A stretch of DNA of 64,000 nt. Source: Antedon mediterranea. Taxonomy: Eukaryota > Echinodermata > Crinoidea > Comatulida > Antedonidae. The stretch is from NCBI RefSeq assembly GCF_964355755.1, contig NC_092675.1, positions 18,049,912-18,113,911 of the forward strand, written 5' to 3'. Position numbers and translations under genes: made by a program. Shown one piece after another: positions 1 to 12,900 of this stretch (position 1 is the first letter of the stretch; each line of letters starts with the position of its first letter). The notes beneath the pieces are model-generated. The model was not told the DNA's origin, searched no databases, and was given only the letters and a program-made list of their open reading frames with translations.

Positions 1-427
1 TACAAACGAAAACGAATCTTAGAAGATTCTCTAATGGACAAGTATCCATCGACGAGAGGTTTCATTAGTGATGTAAATAATCTACCCTCATCTAACATTG
101 GCATTCAACAACTCGTAAGCCAATTGGAGCAGGCACGCCAACCAAGATTTGCGTGAAACAGAAACAAAACTGACTACTTTACAAACACAATTCAATACCA
201 TGTTGATAGAATTCCAAAATCATATCACCAAATCGGAAGAAAGAGAAATCAAATATCAACAAGTAATAGAAAATTTGCAAAAACGAGAAACCGATATGGT
301 TTCTACGTTTCAAGACAGTTTGCTTTCGATGGCCGATACTTTGCGGGATGAGATGCGCCAACAACTGACAAAACGAAAGCATCTTCCTCAATGCGGCAAT
401 ATTAAGAAAAAACAACGAATCCATTGA
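1..427 (+). pseudogene. C-terminal fragment of an unidentified coiled-coil ORF, frameshifted
   Basis: The frame open from base 1 reads a hydrophilic stretch (YKRKRILEDS...) that stops at about 156. The coiled-coil continuation (NQDLRETETKLTT..., Lys/Glu/Gln-rich) lies one frame over from about 143 and ends at the stop at 425-427 after a basic tail (NIKKKQRIH). The two frames read as one protein if a small indel near 140-146 is assumed, so I call it a broken gene or a mobile-element ORF remnant. No family is recognised. The 5' part lies outside the window. A real intron at that point cannot be excluded, but no good GT/AG pair is visible there. Confidence 0.35.
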
Positions 428-1765
428 CTTTTAAAAAAAAAACATTGTTGTTGTTTTTGTAGTAGTAGTTTATTTTGTATTAGTAATTTTTTATTGTACT
501 GCCGTAATTGTAGTAGTATTAATAGTAGTGATAATAATAATTAAACGTTTGATTATTTCTATTTATAATTTATTGTACAAATCAATGCAATTTTAACGTT
601 GCGTCTACCTCAATATAATAGTAACAACGAATTAATTAAGAAAACAAAAAATTGTAGTGTAGTAATAATCAATTCAATGCCGCAATAAACATTGTAGTAA
701 TAGTAGTGATAATACAATTAAACGTTTGAAAGAAAAAAAAAATATTGTGTTTTTCTCTCTTCCAACGCGATGACGACGACAGAATGTTATGTGATTGTGA
801 GAATGTTGATGAAGAAATGAGGAGAGAGAGAGAGAGACATGGATACGGTTTGCTTAGACACCCATGGATATAGTTTATCATTCTCCCGTATGTAGCCTAG
901 ATATTACTCATAAATAAATATTTGTCGTATGATTGGAAATTCCGAATTCCCTGTCGTGAATTTCCAAAAGCGTTCTTTCTGAAGAGGGCGCTATACATAT
1001 TATTTTTGGCAGTGAACAATTCTTTTCTGATTTTATATCACAGACTAGTCTGGGCTCCAGACGGAGTTTTTTCTTAATATTAGTAAAAATATAAATATTT
1101 TTGCACATATGGCGTTTCATACGTGTATTACTTTCCGATTTTGGATTGTATTTTCAGATAAAAATCGCGGCAGAAATAAAAACAAATAAATAAAAAACAA
1201 TACAGACTTGGGGCAAGTCTAATCACAGACCAGTATTTTATTAGTCTCAGGAATCGATATTTTGTTGACTGAAATAATGTTTATTTTTTAAAAAGTCTTT
1301 ATTGAAGAGTCTTTTTAATGTTTGCTTTTTTAGTCTGCATGGACATGATCTCTGGAAACAAAACTATAATATGTCTGGTAATACAATGTATCACATACTA
1401 ATTGATAAATGGAGATCATTTCTTTACAATCAGAAAAAAAAGAATATAAAATAAATTAATCACAAGGCTTTTATTTTTGTTCAATGTTTGTGTTACAAAA
1501 TATGGTTTTATAGCATTAGATAAATGCTGAAGCATCGTATTATTGTGTGCGGTTAGGCCTGCTATGTTTCAGCATCAACAAACTCTACAGTTCTACCATA
1601 CAGATATTAAATGGTTGCATCACGTTCGGAAAACATGCGTGTTGATCATCAATAATTATCTAACTAAACCCGCAATTAATGTATTGGTTTTCATTAAAAA
1701 TCAGTATCGACAACAACAACTTCCTACCATATTGAGTACAAATATTATCCTTCAAGATTGATGAC
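428..1765. other. Non-coding AT-rich stretch with simple repeats
   Basis: No supported gene. It contains T/G-rich low complexity (430-560) and a short imperfect direct repeat around the words TAGTAGTGATAATA and TTAAACGTTTGA (about 507-553 and 690-730). A ~90-bp block at 920-1010, ending in GAGGGCGCTATACATATTAT, recurs in related form at about 15,090-15,175. The 3' end of the stretch (1,543-1,765) may be decayed 5' sequence of the retrotransposon that follows. Confidence 0.5.
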
Positions 1766-2386
1766 ATGTCATTTAATGAGCCTGTGACAGCTGTTCATCA
1801 GCATCTCACAACATTTACACCAGCATCTCAAGATGAGATCCGCAACATTCTGATGAAATCACCAACAAAATCATGCAGGTTAGATCCAGTTCCTACTTCT
1901 ATACTGAAGAAGTGTATAGACGCAGTCGTTCCAATAATAACGGAAATCATTAACCATTCTCTTAATACCGGCATAGTGCCAGATGAACTGAAAATTGCTC
2001 ACGTTCGTTCTTTAATAAAAAAGCAAAACTTGGATCATAACACGCTGAAAAATTACCGCCCGGTGTCGAATCTTTCTTTTCTTGGAAAGACTCTGGAGCG
2101 TGTAGTGACATCACGCATTACTCCATATCTTCAAAAGCATAATTTAAATGAGAATTACCAGTCGGCATATCGTGCATGTCATAGCACGGAGAGTTCCCTT
2201 TTAAAGGTACAGAATGATTTGTTACAAGGAATGAATGATGGGAAAATAACGCTATTGGTGTTGTTGGATTTGTCAGCAGCGTTTGATACAGTTGATCACC
2301 AAAGACTGATAACCCGTCTGAGAAATTGCATTGGCATAAATGGTGTTGCTCTTAACTGGTTCCAGTCAGCTAGTCTGTATCAATGA
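1766..2386 (+). pseudogene. Reverse transcriptase, N-terminal half (frame 1)
   Basis: A 206-residue open stretch covering the finger and palm motifs up to AAFDTVDHQRLITRL and NWFQS. It loses homology in its last residues (ASLYQ), where the element shifts frame. The true protein continues in the frame that reads [16 protein letters not shown]. The first Met is probably not the original start, since the upstream region is decayed. Confidence 0.8.
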
Positions 2387-3374
2387 TGCATTCTCAGATG
2401 AAGCTTGCCTGGAATATGGTGTACCACAGGGGTCAGTAATTGGGCCTGGCCAGTTTTCCATTTATACGCTTCCCCTTGGTGACATTATTCGCAAACACAG
2501 TCTACATTTCCATTTCTATGCAGATGATACACAGATTTATGTGTCAGTAAATCCAGTGCAAAGGGATGTTGCTGCAGCAATCAGTAAGATGGAAGCCTGT
2601 ATAGAAGATGTTCGCAATTGGATGACAACAAATTACCTAAAGTTGAATGATGGAAAGACAGAGTTTATTATCGTCGGGTCTAAATGTAACATCTCCAAAA
2701 TCAACATCACACATATCAGAATCGGAAACTCTAACATCGCTCCCTCATCGGTGGTCCGGAATCTGGGAATCATGCTGGATAGTAATCTCACTATGGAAGC
2801 ACAAATAACAACTGTATCCAAAGCAGCATGCATATCGATGAGGAACCTTGGTCGTATTCGCGGTAATCTTAACAAGAAAACAGCTGAATTGATTGTACAC
2901 TCATTTGTCACTTCTAAAATTGACATTGGTAATGCCTTGTTGTTTGGCATACCAAAATCTCAAATACAACGTTTGCAGCGCTTGCAAAATATGGCAGCTA
3001 GAATTGTAACTTATACAAAATCAAACGCTCACATAACTCCTGTCCTGATGGATTTGCATTGGTTGCCTGTTCAACAACGTATTAAGTACAAACTTGCGTT
3101 GTTTGTATTCAAGATCCTAAATGACAGTGCTCCTGCTTATTTATCTGACCTTGTGGATCGTTACGAATCATCCCGCAGAGGCCTACGATCATTGTCACAA
3201 AACCTTCTTCAAGAGCGTAGAGCGAAAAATCAGTGGGGTCAGAGATCTTTTTACGTTGCGGCCGCAAGTGTATGGAACAGCTTACCAGCAACAGTTAAAT
3301 GCTCAACTAGTCTAAACAGTTTCAAGACCAACCTAAAGACGTCGCTATTCGCTGATGTTCTCGCACGTTGTTAA
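2365..3374 (+). pseudogene. Reverse transcriptase, C-terminal half (frame 2)
   Basis: Continuation of the same retrotransposon ORF after the frameshift. It carries the [10 protein letters not shown] block, the YADD catalytic box (about 2,517-2,528), the thumb, and the conserved C-terminal module ending [18 protein letters not shown]. The open frame extends upstream to 2,340, but RT homology begins only at about QLVCIND. Confidence 0.8.
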
Positions 3375-3440
3375 TGCACAAAGCGCCATGAGCGCCACAT
3401 GGGTGGAGGATACCGGCGCTATATAAGTTTTCATTTATTA

Positions 3441-4340
3441 TTAAATTCTAGAAGTTATGCCCTATTTACCGAAATTTGGCCATACAGATATATAAATAAA
3501 TGTATATAAATAAATGTATATAATGGATGACAATGACAAAATGTTAATGTAACATAATGATAAAATAACAGGGTTATAAACACCTGGTACTGTATTAAAA
3601 TAAATATTATCCTACCGACACTGATGTAATATGGTTAAAACATTAAAGTGTTATAATAACTAGTTTATACCTCCATAAGCAAATAAATTAATGTGTATGT
3701 TAGCAACACTTGCAAGTATTTTGAAGCTAAAAATGAGTTTAATTTTAAGGAAATCCTGGTTGGTATTGGTTTAATTATTTCTAGGAAAATCCTGGTTGAT
3801 ATTGGTTTAATTATTTCTATGAAAAATCTGGGTTGATATTTGTTTAATTATTTCTACGAAAATCCTGGTGATTCTGGTTTTCTAGGCTTGGTTTATTATA
3901 CCAAGCTTGCACTTATAATAGAGTTAGCATTGTTCTGGTGCCCGGTCTTTCGGTCTTCTCTACATTGTACATGTACTTCATCATTTACACTTTACACAAA
4001 AATAGTACAGAAAATTTTTCCATAAAGAGTAGGTGGATTTATCTAGTCTGACCTGTTTGTCGTGGGCATATAATGACCCTCAGCAGGGTAGAAAATTCAG
4101 TTTAATTCTTCCAATCAAAAACCTTCAAACCACCATATATAATATAGGATAGATACATTCTTCCAAAACCCAGAAACTCTAAGAAACCAAACTAATTCTA
4201 ATATGCATACTCTTTTTAACATGACTCTGAAAACCAGACATAGGCAAAGGGTATCTGTTGAATGAGTTGAAATAATCACAGTGGTTTAAATCCATTGGCA
4301 TTCGAAAGCCCTTTCAAACTTTACTTAACTGCTGGTTCAA
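3441..4340. other. Intergenic region and HERC-A 3' flank
   Basis: No gene is seen. It contains the tandem repeat at 3,749-3,880. A TTTATT at about 3,890-3,896 reads AATAAA on the minus strand, a possible polyadenylation signal ~450 bp past the HERC-A stop; this is only a candidate. Confidence 0.4.
3749..3880. repeat. Short tandem repeat, ~36-37 bp unit, 3-4 copies
   Basis: Units of the type GAAAATCCTGGTTGATATTG followed by GTTTAATTATTTCTA repeat head-to-tail with a few substitutions. The last copy is partial. Confidence 0.85.
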
Positions 4341-6916
4341 TCACAGCAATCCAAATCCATGAGCATGCTCCAATGCCATCATCAACTTCTCTCTCATTTT
4401 TTCTTTGCTTTCATAAATTGGTAAGTCAAGGTAGTTATAACAAGTGTGAGCCGCTGGTAAGAAGTCTGTACTTCCAAATACTGGTTGGAATATCACTTTC
4501 AACTGAGACATTCCTTGCACTGGGATCCGATCACTACCTGTCAAGAATTCTGGAAGTATAATCAAGAGAAAAAGAAGTAAACAATACCATTTCGGATTAT
4601 AATAGTTTTTAGATTCGTTTATACTTTTTCATTGCATAAATATAATTCCAATTTTACGAATCTATTTTAAAAATAGGAATGAAAGAAAAGAACTTTAATA
4701 TTCATACACTGTAGGTTTTCTCTGACGAAGCAAGATACAAGTGTATGCTTAATAGCCATGCCTGATGTCCACAAGATACAAGTGTGCTATGCATAATAGC
4801 CATGCCTGATGTCCACAAGAGTAATATTAAAATTTATACATAAATACCAGAAAAAAAGATATTCTCATCTATGCACTTTTATTCATAATTTTATCAGAGG
4901 TAAACTCACTAGGAATTGCCACTTCAAAAAGACCAATTTATTTCAATTCTTTATTTATCATATATTTATTATTTATTATTATTATCACAATATATACTTG
5001 CCTAAGAATTTCTTCTTTTCTTTTAGTGTGAGTTCATGGAAAACTTCCCAAAAGTACTTGATAGTTTTATGCTCTTTGTTATAAAGGCCTTTGTACTCCA
5101 CCAGCTGTAAAGACATTTTTTTTGTTATTATTGTATAGTATTTTATGAAATATAATATTGCAAAAGAAAATGTTTCAAAACTTCATAATTTGACAGAACT
5201 GTGGCAGAGAAATTGTTGATGTTTACAACAATAGAGAAGATCAAATAATAAAAAAAAAAAACAAGAGAAAAAGAAACAAAATTATGTATTGGATCTTACA
5301 GCATTACAAGATACAGAAATGCTTGAAAATGTCTGAATAAGTAAAACAAAAATGATGACTCCACATACACTTTCAAATTCTTCCCAATCGTAGATTTCAT
5401 TGCCAATAACCAATGACATAAGCTCTTCTGGATGAAACATCTGTAGTATTGGTCCTCCACAGACCTGATGGAACCCTTCTGCAAAAGCACTATACTGCTC
5501 TTTTATCGACTCGTTAAACATGCAATCAATATACAGGTCTACAAACTCTTGCCTAAAATAAAGTATAAATCAGGTATCAAGTAGATGTATATTGATATAA
5601 TATATCTGCTTATTTTGTTATAATTATAGTATTGTATTCAATTGCATTTGTACAATGTTTCAAAATGCGCAACTAACTTATTCTCATAAGTGACAGGAAT
5701 ATCCTTTCCTCCTTCCTTCAGCTCGATAGTGCATACATCTCCAAGGAATTCTGATGAAAACTGGAAAAAGATACCGAAAACATCTTGAAGATCACAATCA
5801 TCATAATCCAAGATATTTTCCAAACTGGAAGTCATATCTGGGTCTAATTGAGTGAGGTCTGATAGAAACACAGGTCTAGAGAAAATTAATAACATTTTTT
5901 TTTGTTGACTTTGTCCTGATGACCTTATAAATATTGAATTTAATCACAATATTTCATAGAAAACTTAAAGTAAGTCACTTACTTATTGAGAAGTTTCTTG
6001 TAGAGTGCCAAGGGGAATGGAAGTTCCACAATAACTTGGTTGTAGATTGCTAATCCACACAGTATTCCAACCATTTCAAACACTGAGTTATCTTCAAAAG
6101 ACTGATAAAATCCAATTTAGAAAGAACATGATTGTACAAACAATTACACTTATTTTGTACTTACTATTTTTTATTATCATTGGTATCTTAAGTTTTACCT
6201 GTGGATTGAACCAAATCCTTTCCGTTTTGCTGAACACCTTAAACATCCCAAATTTTGGATCAAGGATTTCTTTGAAAATCAGCAGAAAGAACTCCTACAA
6301 AATGTTGAGTAAGAATAACAGATTCAATTTAATTGCAGCATTTTATTACACTAAAACAATTAGCTGGGTTTTAGTTCAAACTATTATGCACTATAGTTTA
6401 GTAGTCTCTTTATTTGTAGAAAATAAATACATCATGCTAAGCTAATCTCAATGTTTAGAAGACATCATGATGCAAGTAGTCTTTTCATAATCACTATCCA
6501 TACCCCTGCTGGCTAATGTCAAATGGCTGTTCAGCCACTAACTACAATAAAATAGATAATGCAATAGGAATTTTTGTTGGGACATGGTTCAGTTTTATAT
6601 CAACTATAACAATCAATCAACTCAATATAATGTTATGAATGAATGTTACAAAAATGAAATGACAACACCTTACCTTACAAGGCCCACCATCATCAACTCC
6701 TGGTTCCCCATCAAATTGAATCTTGAGTGGCTTTTTGAAGTCTTCTTTAAGTACACTTCTTAGCTGTTCCAGAGCACTTCCGACAATGTTCTCTCTCTCA
6801 ATTGTAATGCGTAAGTGTAGTAGGTGCTGAAATGCTGGATGCATATGCATACTGAACATTGGAGTAAATGCAAGCTGTTGGAATATTTGCAGTTGTATTT
6901 GTTCATCCATAGCTGC
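4341..6916 (-). CDS. HERC-A, HECT catalytic domain, exons 17-23
   Basis: Exon 17 holds [20 protein letters not shown] and [18 protein letters not shown]. Exon 18 is [19 protein letters not shown]. Exon 19 is [21 protein letters not shown]. Exon 20 is the [21 protein letters not shown] region. Exon 21 is [14 protein letters not shown]. Exon 22 is [20 protein letters not shown]. Exon 23 is [12 protein letters not shown] plus [12 protein letters not shown] with the catalytic Cys. All signature blocks of a HECT ligase are present. Exon 17 is 27 nt longer than its HERC-B partner (243 against 216 nt). [11 protein letters not shown] replaces the more usual MDAGGVRKEFF. Confidence 0.9.
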
Positions 6917-9900
6917 CTGCAATCAAAGACAAAATTAACATTAGTTTTAAAACATTTTAATTGGTGTATAACTTCATTTTCATCCTAATATGTCTCAGAT
7001 TATACATCTTTTCACTGGTTCAAATGAAACATTAGTGCAGGTGGGGGCTGTAAAATGGCATCAGTTAGATTTATCATATCTGCCCATATTTATATGAAAA
7101 ATCTGATATTAAAAACCCCCAATACTCCAGCAGCTACTACGAAATACACCTGGATATATTAATACTTTTATATTATGAAGCCAACAAAAACATTTCATGT
7201 CATTGGTGGAAACTAAACTATTTTTTTTTTAAAGTGTTTATGTAATCTTAGACATTTGTCATTATTTAATCTTAATCATATTATAAACTTACCTGTTGTT
7301 GTAGAATATTATCTTGTATGATTGAATTCATTTTTACATCATTCTCCAGAACAAATGGATAATCAATCAAGTTTAAACATGGACTCTAAAATAAATAGTT
7401 TATTTAAAAAAAATAATAAACATTTTAGACAAAAATCCACATAACAGCATTCCGTTCCTAGTACAGGTGTTGTGAGCATCTAACTCAACATTTAAAAAAA
7501 ACACTAAATTTTAACCTGAAATGGAAAAAGAATTATAATTTTATTGCTTTCATAAAGGAAAATCTACCTTAAACTATTACTACTACTATTAGAAAGAAAA
7601 GCTTTTATTAATTTACCAACATGTTCATATTCAACCACATCAATAGATTTTTAGACTTTGGAATATAGAATGCTGCATAAGGAACAATTTCTTCCATTTC
7701 TTCATTTATCTAGTAAAAAACAAATTCAAGTAGCACTTTTTCATGAAATAAAAAGATTGATAAATTTTAAACCACATTTTTTCAATGATTCAAACACTCT
7801 TTTTTTACTGTTTTATAGAACTAAAAATGTTTTTTGTTTTGTTTCAGCCACAAAATCTTTTCTTTTCATTCGTTACAGTACAGTATTTAATCCAGCCACA
7901 AAAGGCATCCTCTCAAATCCACAGCAGAGGCTTATAAATTTGTAGATAACTTGATAGAGATGAAAGGTTAATGGCCAATTGTCTTTCAAGTTACATTATT
8001 CAATCAAGTTATTGTTTTTACCTTATAAAGTTTCTTGAGCATATTTAATGGAATTGATATATTCATTTCGTCTGTGAATATTAATGTCATAACAGCACTT
8101 AATTGCTTCATCACTAAATGCACAACCACATTCTTGAAAATACTTAACAGATGCTGGAAGGTTGGAGGCGAGAAATTTCCAATCCATGTATCTAAAATAA
8201 AAACAAAAGTAAAATATTTTTTTTACTATTGTTATAAAAAACTTCTTTCATTCTTTAACAACTGATGCAAAATAATATTAATTGGTTTGTAAATTTATGG
8301 TTATTGTAAACTTTGCAGACTGGGTCAGAACTTTAGCATCATGGCCAACTTTCTCAAAACCAGATACTCTTATACTCTTAGAGTGACTTGAGAAAGATTA
8401 GTTCAACACATTAAAAAAATGTAAGTCACTCATTCAATTTGACTAATTATAAATGCTGCTGATACATGTACAGTATACAGTAACAATTAACTATGAAACA
8501 CACACATACCAATGACCTTTGACATTTTAGGTGAAAGATTACACAATGCTTCAGCAACAGCCAAGATAGATTTAAGGTAAAATTCTGGGCACTGCATTGT
8601 GGGACATTCCAATAGAATCATGTAGACACAAAGTGCTTCAACATCAAGTGGTGATGTCAAAAGTGTTGGACACAGTTGACTGCTTATTGCGTGATCAATC
8701 TAGAAAAATTTTGTAATTATTTATAACTAATACTCATAGATCATAGCATGGAAATAAATAATTAAGCTTGAAAAAAACATTGGAAGTAGGCCTGGTTTTG
8801 TTTTGCACTCCAATTATCGCTAAGAAATGCTTTTTTTTCAATTTCATTGTATTGCATGGGGTGGGTTGGGTGGATATTGGGCAGTACTTCCCTTCCTAGA
8901 TTCCTTCCCTCCTTCCAAATACTAACCAAGTGACTGTGACCGAATAAATGAACTTCAAAGCTTTGCTTTGTTTGAGTTTTGAGTTTTTATTAGTCGCATT
9001 AGTTGTGGTTTACTTGGCTTACATAAACTAAACTAAAAGAACAAATTGAAAACTAACCTTCTTTAGAACGATGTGTTTTTCTGACAACATTTTTAAAGCC
9101 TTTCTTGCTTTAGAAAGATCAAGTCCTGAGCTATCTTCATTACATAACCGATCACTATAATAGATTTTAAACAAATTATGTTTTATTTCAGCTAGGTGGA
9201 CATTACATTAGATTTTGAAACAATTTTAAAAAAAGTGGTAGTAAACACAGGGAAAACATAATTTTATACTAAATGTGAAGCAGTATTATTTCATTTTTTA
9301 TATTATTAACACAGAGTTGGTTGGAAAAGTATCATATTATAACAGATATTACTAAGGCGGTCGTTGACAAAGTTACAAACGATACTGAAAAATGCACAAG
9401 AAGTGGATGTCGGAAAAGGTTTGCCAAAATTTTGTTCATACCTTGTAAAAGCATTATTCAAACATTCTGCTGATGAAAATATATTTTGAATTAGTTTTAG
9501 ATTAGCACTCGTCAGCGGTTCGAGTTCTGTTATGACACCTTTATCTAGATGGTAGATCATTTCAGGTAGCTGGTTATTTCTACCCGATATACTCTTCTTT
9601 TTTGACTGGAAAATATAAGAAAACAGGTGATCAATAGTTTTATCCAGCATCAATAGGACAATGAATTTAGTGATGTGACTTTGGGGTTTTTTGTGCTATA
9701 TTTGTACTTTGCTCTGTTTTAAAAATTTAAATGTGTTCTCAGAATAACACACATACATCTATGTATATTTGTTTTTTTTTGTTGCAAATGATACAGTATA
9801 AATAAATGGAAATGTTTCGACTGATGATGATGATGACATTACATAGAAAGGTTTGTCATGCACATACCACAGATCCATTTGTTACTAAATAGCAGGTATT

Positions 9901-12900
9901 GAGTCCACCACAATATACATTGCTGATGTTAACAGTATCAGGTGTGCCAGTGGCATCAGTAATACATCTGGACAAAGAATCGTATACAAACATAGAGCTG
10001 TCATCATCATTGGACACAGCAGAGTGAGGATCATGCATTGATGTTAGACCAAATACATACAATTTATCCCCAGTCAATATCACAGAGTGCCATCTGAAAT
10101 TTTGTTAAGGCAAAACAGAGTGTCAACATTATTAATATTTATTTTTATATCTTAAATATAATCATTCAATTTTATACTTTCATAAATTGTTCAAAATGAA
10201 AATATTCACTAAACATAAAGTCACTGCTGCTAAATAAAAGGAACAAAAAACCTTTAAAATATCTCTTTAAAAAAATTGTATTTTATTTATTTTTTACTTT
10301 GTACAAACGATTGTTTTGTCCTTTTCTTTGTGTATCTCTGCTATGTTTTCATTCCAAGTTTGATTCAAATCCTTAGCTAGTCTTACAACTTCCCCATTCT
10401 AAATATTTCATGCAAGAAATAACAAAAACAATAATTGATACATTTTTTGAATATTCTCGTCAAACTTGTATATCCTGGAAATACAATAAAGACTCACTGT
10501 AATCGTGCTATATTGGATACCAAATTAGAAAGGATCTAAGGTAGTGTCATTTAAATCCTTCTTATGGTTTCAATACACTTAAGTTACATTCACACTGAAC
10601 CTGGATTCCAGTCCAGTGACCTCAGATAAAAATCGTGAAAATGGGTGGTGTTTAGAATTTATTTAGGATTTTGTACAAAATGTAAATTGTACAAAATGTA
10701 AATTGTGCCAAACTAATTAACATTAACTCCCATTGCCTTACATGAGGGTCCCAAATGATCACCAATTGCTGGATGGATCACCCTCATTAAATATGGTTTT
10801 AAAAAAAAAACATCCCAGAGTTTTAATCAAGGTTAAGTGTAAATGTAGCTTTATTTACTGTACGAATTACATTATTTAGTTTCATATTTAAAATGTTTAA
10901 ACTTTAGTTATTATACCTTTGAAAGAAACACTGAAAAGTTGTGTCCACAAGAAATGCTGGTTATTTGTTTCAGGAAATCTAATTTGTGTGGCACTGTGGA
11001 AGCTGAAACTAAAAAAATTGTAATATCAAATGTCAATGTTGTATTGTATAAGCTAATGATCCATATTCCAAAAAATAGATTTTGTGTATTTTGACTGAAA
11101 TGCAAGTTGAAAATTATTGTGAGAAATCGTACTGCATTGTACTTACTGAAATTGAATTCATGCCTAAGCTCCTATGAAAAAAGAAAAATGTATCTATTAA
11201 TTATTAATACATTCAATTTAAAGGCAAACAATTGAACAAGACAACAGATTCTGTCATTATATTTCAATAAACAATGAATTTATAATGCAACAAATTTACC
11301 GATGCAACAAAATAACAGGGACATTACAATTTCCAATCATTGTACAGTAGTTGTAAAATAACACAAATAAATAATGTAAAATGGTTTACCTCAAACGATT
11401 TATTCCTATGTTCAGGCATACCTGATACAGCCTGTAAGTGGGTTTCTATCAATTTTGACACACCACCCACTAAAACTGTATCTTTCTCTGTTTTTACAGC
11501 CTGAAGTTTTAAAAAGGGAGTTTATCTTATGATAATGGACAAATAAAGTTTTTCAGTATTCACTATTTATCTACATGACCAAATCATGTGGTAGTGGTGC
11601 AGCATAAAGGTTTGAAATTATTAATTATTATAAAATTCCTTAGTTCCTATAATTTATTTTCTTTTACTTGTAGGTTTCCACTTCAAATCAGATCAAGTTA
11701 TCATGGCACCACGACTAAGCTTGATCCTACCTATTTTGTGTTAATATATTATCAACAGTTTTTTTGTTGTTGGCTATATTTATGCCATGCATGGTAAATC
11801 ATGGATAGTGTTTGATCAGGTGAGAATAGTATATAACCTACCTGAAAAGCAGGCAGCTTTGGTAGTTGTTTTTCAGTGGTGTCAATGTAAGCTTTGCAAC
11901 CTAATATAATAATATACAAAATATAGCCTATTTATTGTTTGCAAATATAACATCATCATAATGATGCAAAGATAAGAATAAGCTCTTTTTAATTTATATT
12001 AAAAAAACAATTTTTTAAATTTAGTAATAAAAACAATCATAAGCCTATACAGTATATCAATCCTAGTATTAGTAAATGATCAATCAATAATTCTGTAGCA
12101 TTGTTCAATAGAAACTAAATCATTTAAAGACACCTTCCCTATGTTTTTTAGATCTAATTTAAGATCAAAAACTATATTTAATGTAAAAATAATACTATAT
12201 GGTCCTATTTCGATAAATTTGTTCATCTCTAAATGGTTAAAAATGTGAAAATAAGTCGATTCTAATAATTATAGCGGCCTGCTATAAATCCCGTGCGCAG
12301 ATTGATATTTTTGTTTTTCTTCTGTAATTCACCCACTTTTCGATCGATCGTGAGGCCAAAACAAATGGAAGACTCCTAACTTTTCAGCAAAAATACCGGG
12401 TTTTCCCAAATTTGTATCAACAGAGTGTGGCAAAAATAGAAAGACAATTAATGCAGTAACTATACAACATCAGGCTAGGTATATAGCTAGAGTTCGATGT
12501 TCGTACGTTACCGATGTTTACCTACAAAACTAAGCCTAGCTAGGCTAGGCCTAAAGACTGTTCACGAGAGGTCAATCGCCGCGAGCTACTTAGGTAGTTA
12601 ATTGTTTCTCACTTTTTATCATAATTTACCATAAAACGTACATTTAAGACAAGGAATGACCTGATTTAATGTTTTTAAAGTAATATATATGTATTATTTT
12701 AAAAAAACGTCACAAATTGTAGGGAAGGTGTCTTTAATCAAACCATTAAACAAAAACATTCTTGTCAAACCAATATACAGTACAGGCATGATTTAAGTTT
12801 TTATAATGGAAGTTTTTTATTGTATCTTCTTGGGACATATTTTTTTATTTGAAACAATAATAAAGGTTTAAACATGCAGCATGATGAATAGAAGATGTAT

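Larger units (their letters stand above)
1766..3440 (+). mobile_element. CR1/L2-like non-LTR retrotransposon, 5'-truncated and frameshifted
   Basis: Reverse-transcriptase sequence is present in two frames. Frame one (1766-2386) has LDPVPTSILKKC, LKNYRPVSNLSFLGKTLERV, NYQSAYRACHSTESSLLKV and LVLLDLSAAFDTVDH (RT blocks up to the first catalytic Asp). Frame two (from about 2,365 to 3,374) has [24 protein letters not shown] (catalytic YADD), a thumb region and the C-terminal [18 protein letters not shown] and [19 protein letters not shown] motifs. The frames meet near 2,360-2,390, where a few residues are lost. No endonuclease domain is visible upstream, so the copy is 5'-truncated, as is usual for this class. 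The 3' tail has the GGCGCTATATAA motif typical of these elements. Dead copy; the clade assignment rests on motif style. Confidence 0.85.

Noticed and set aside
2633-3291. Minus-strand ORFs within the retrotransposon
   Set aside because: Shadows of the reverse transcriptase frame.
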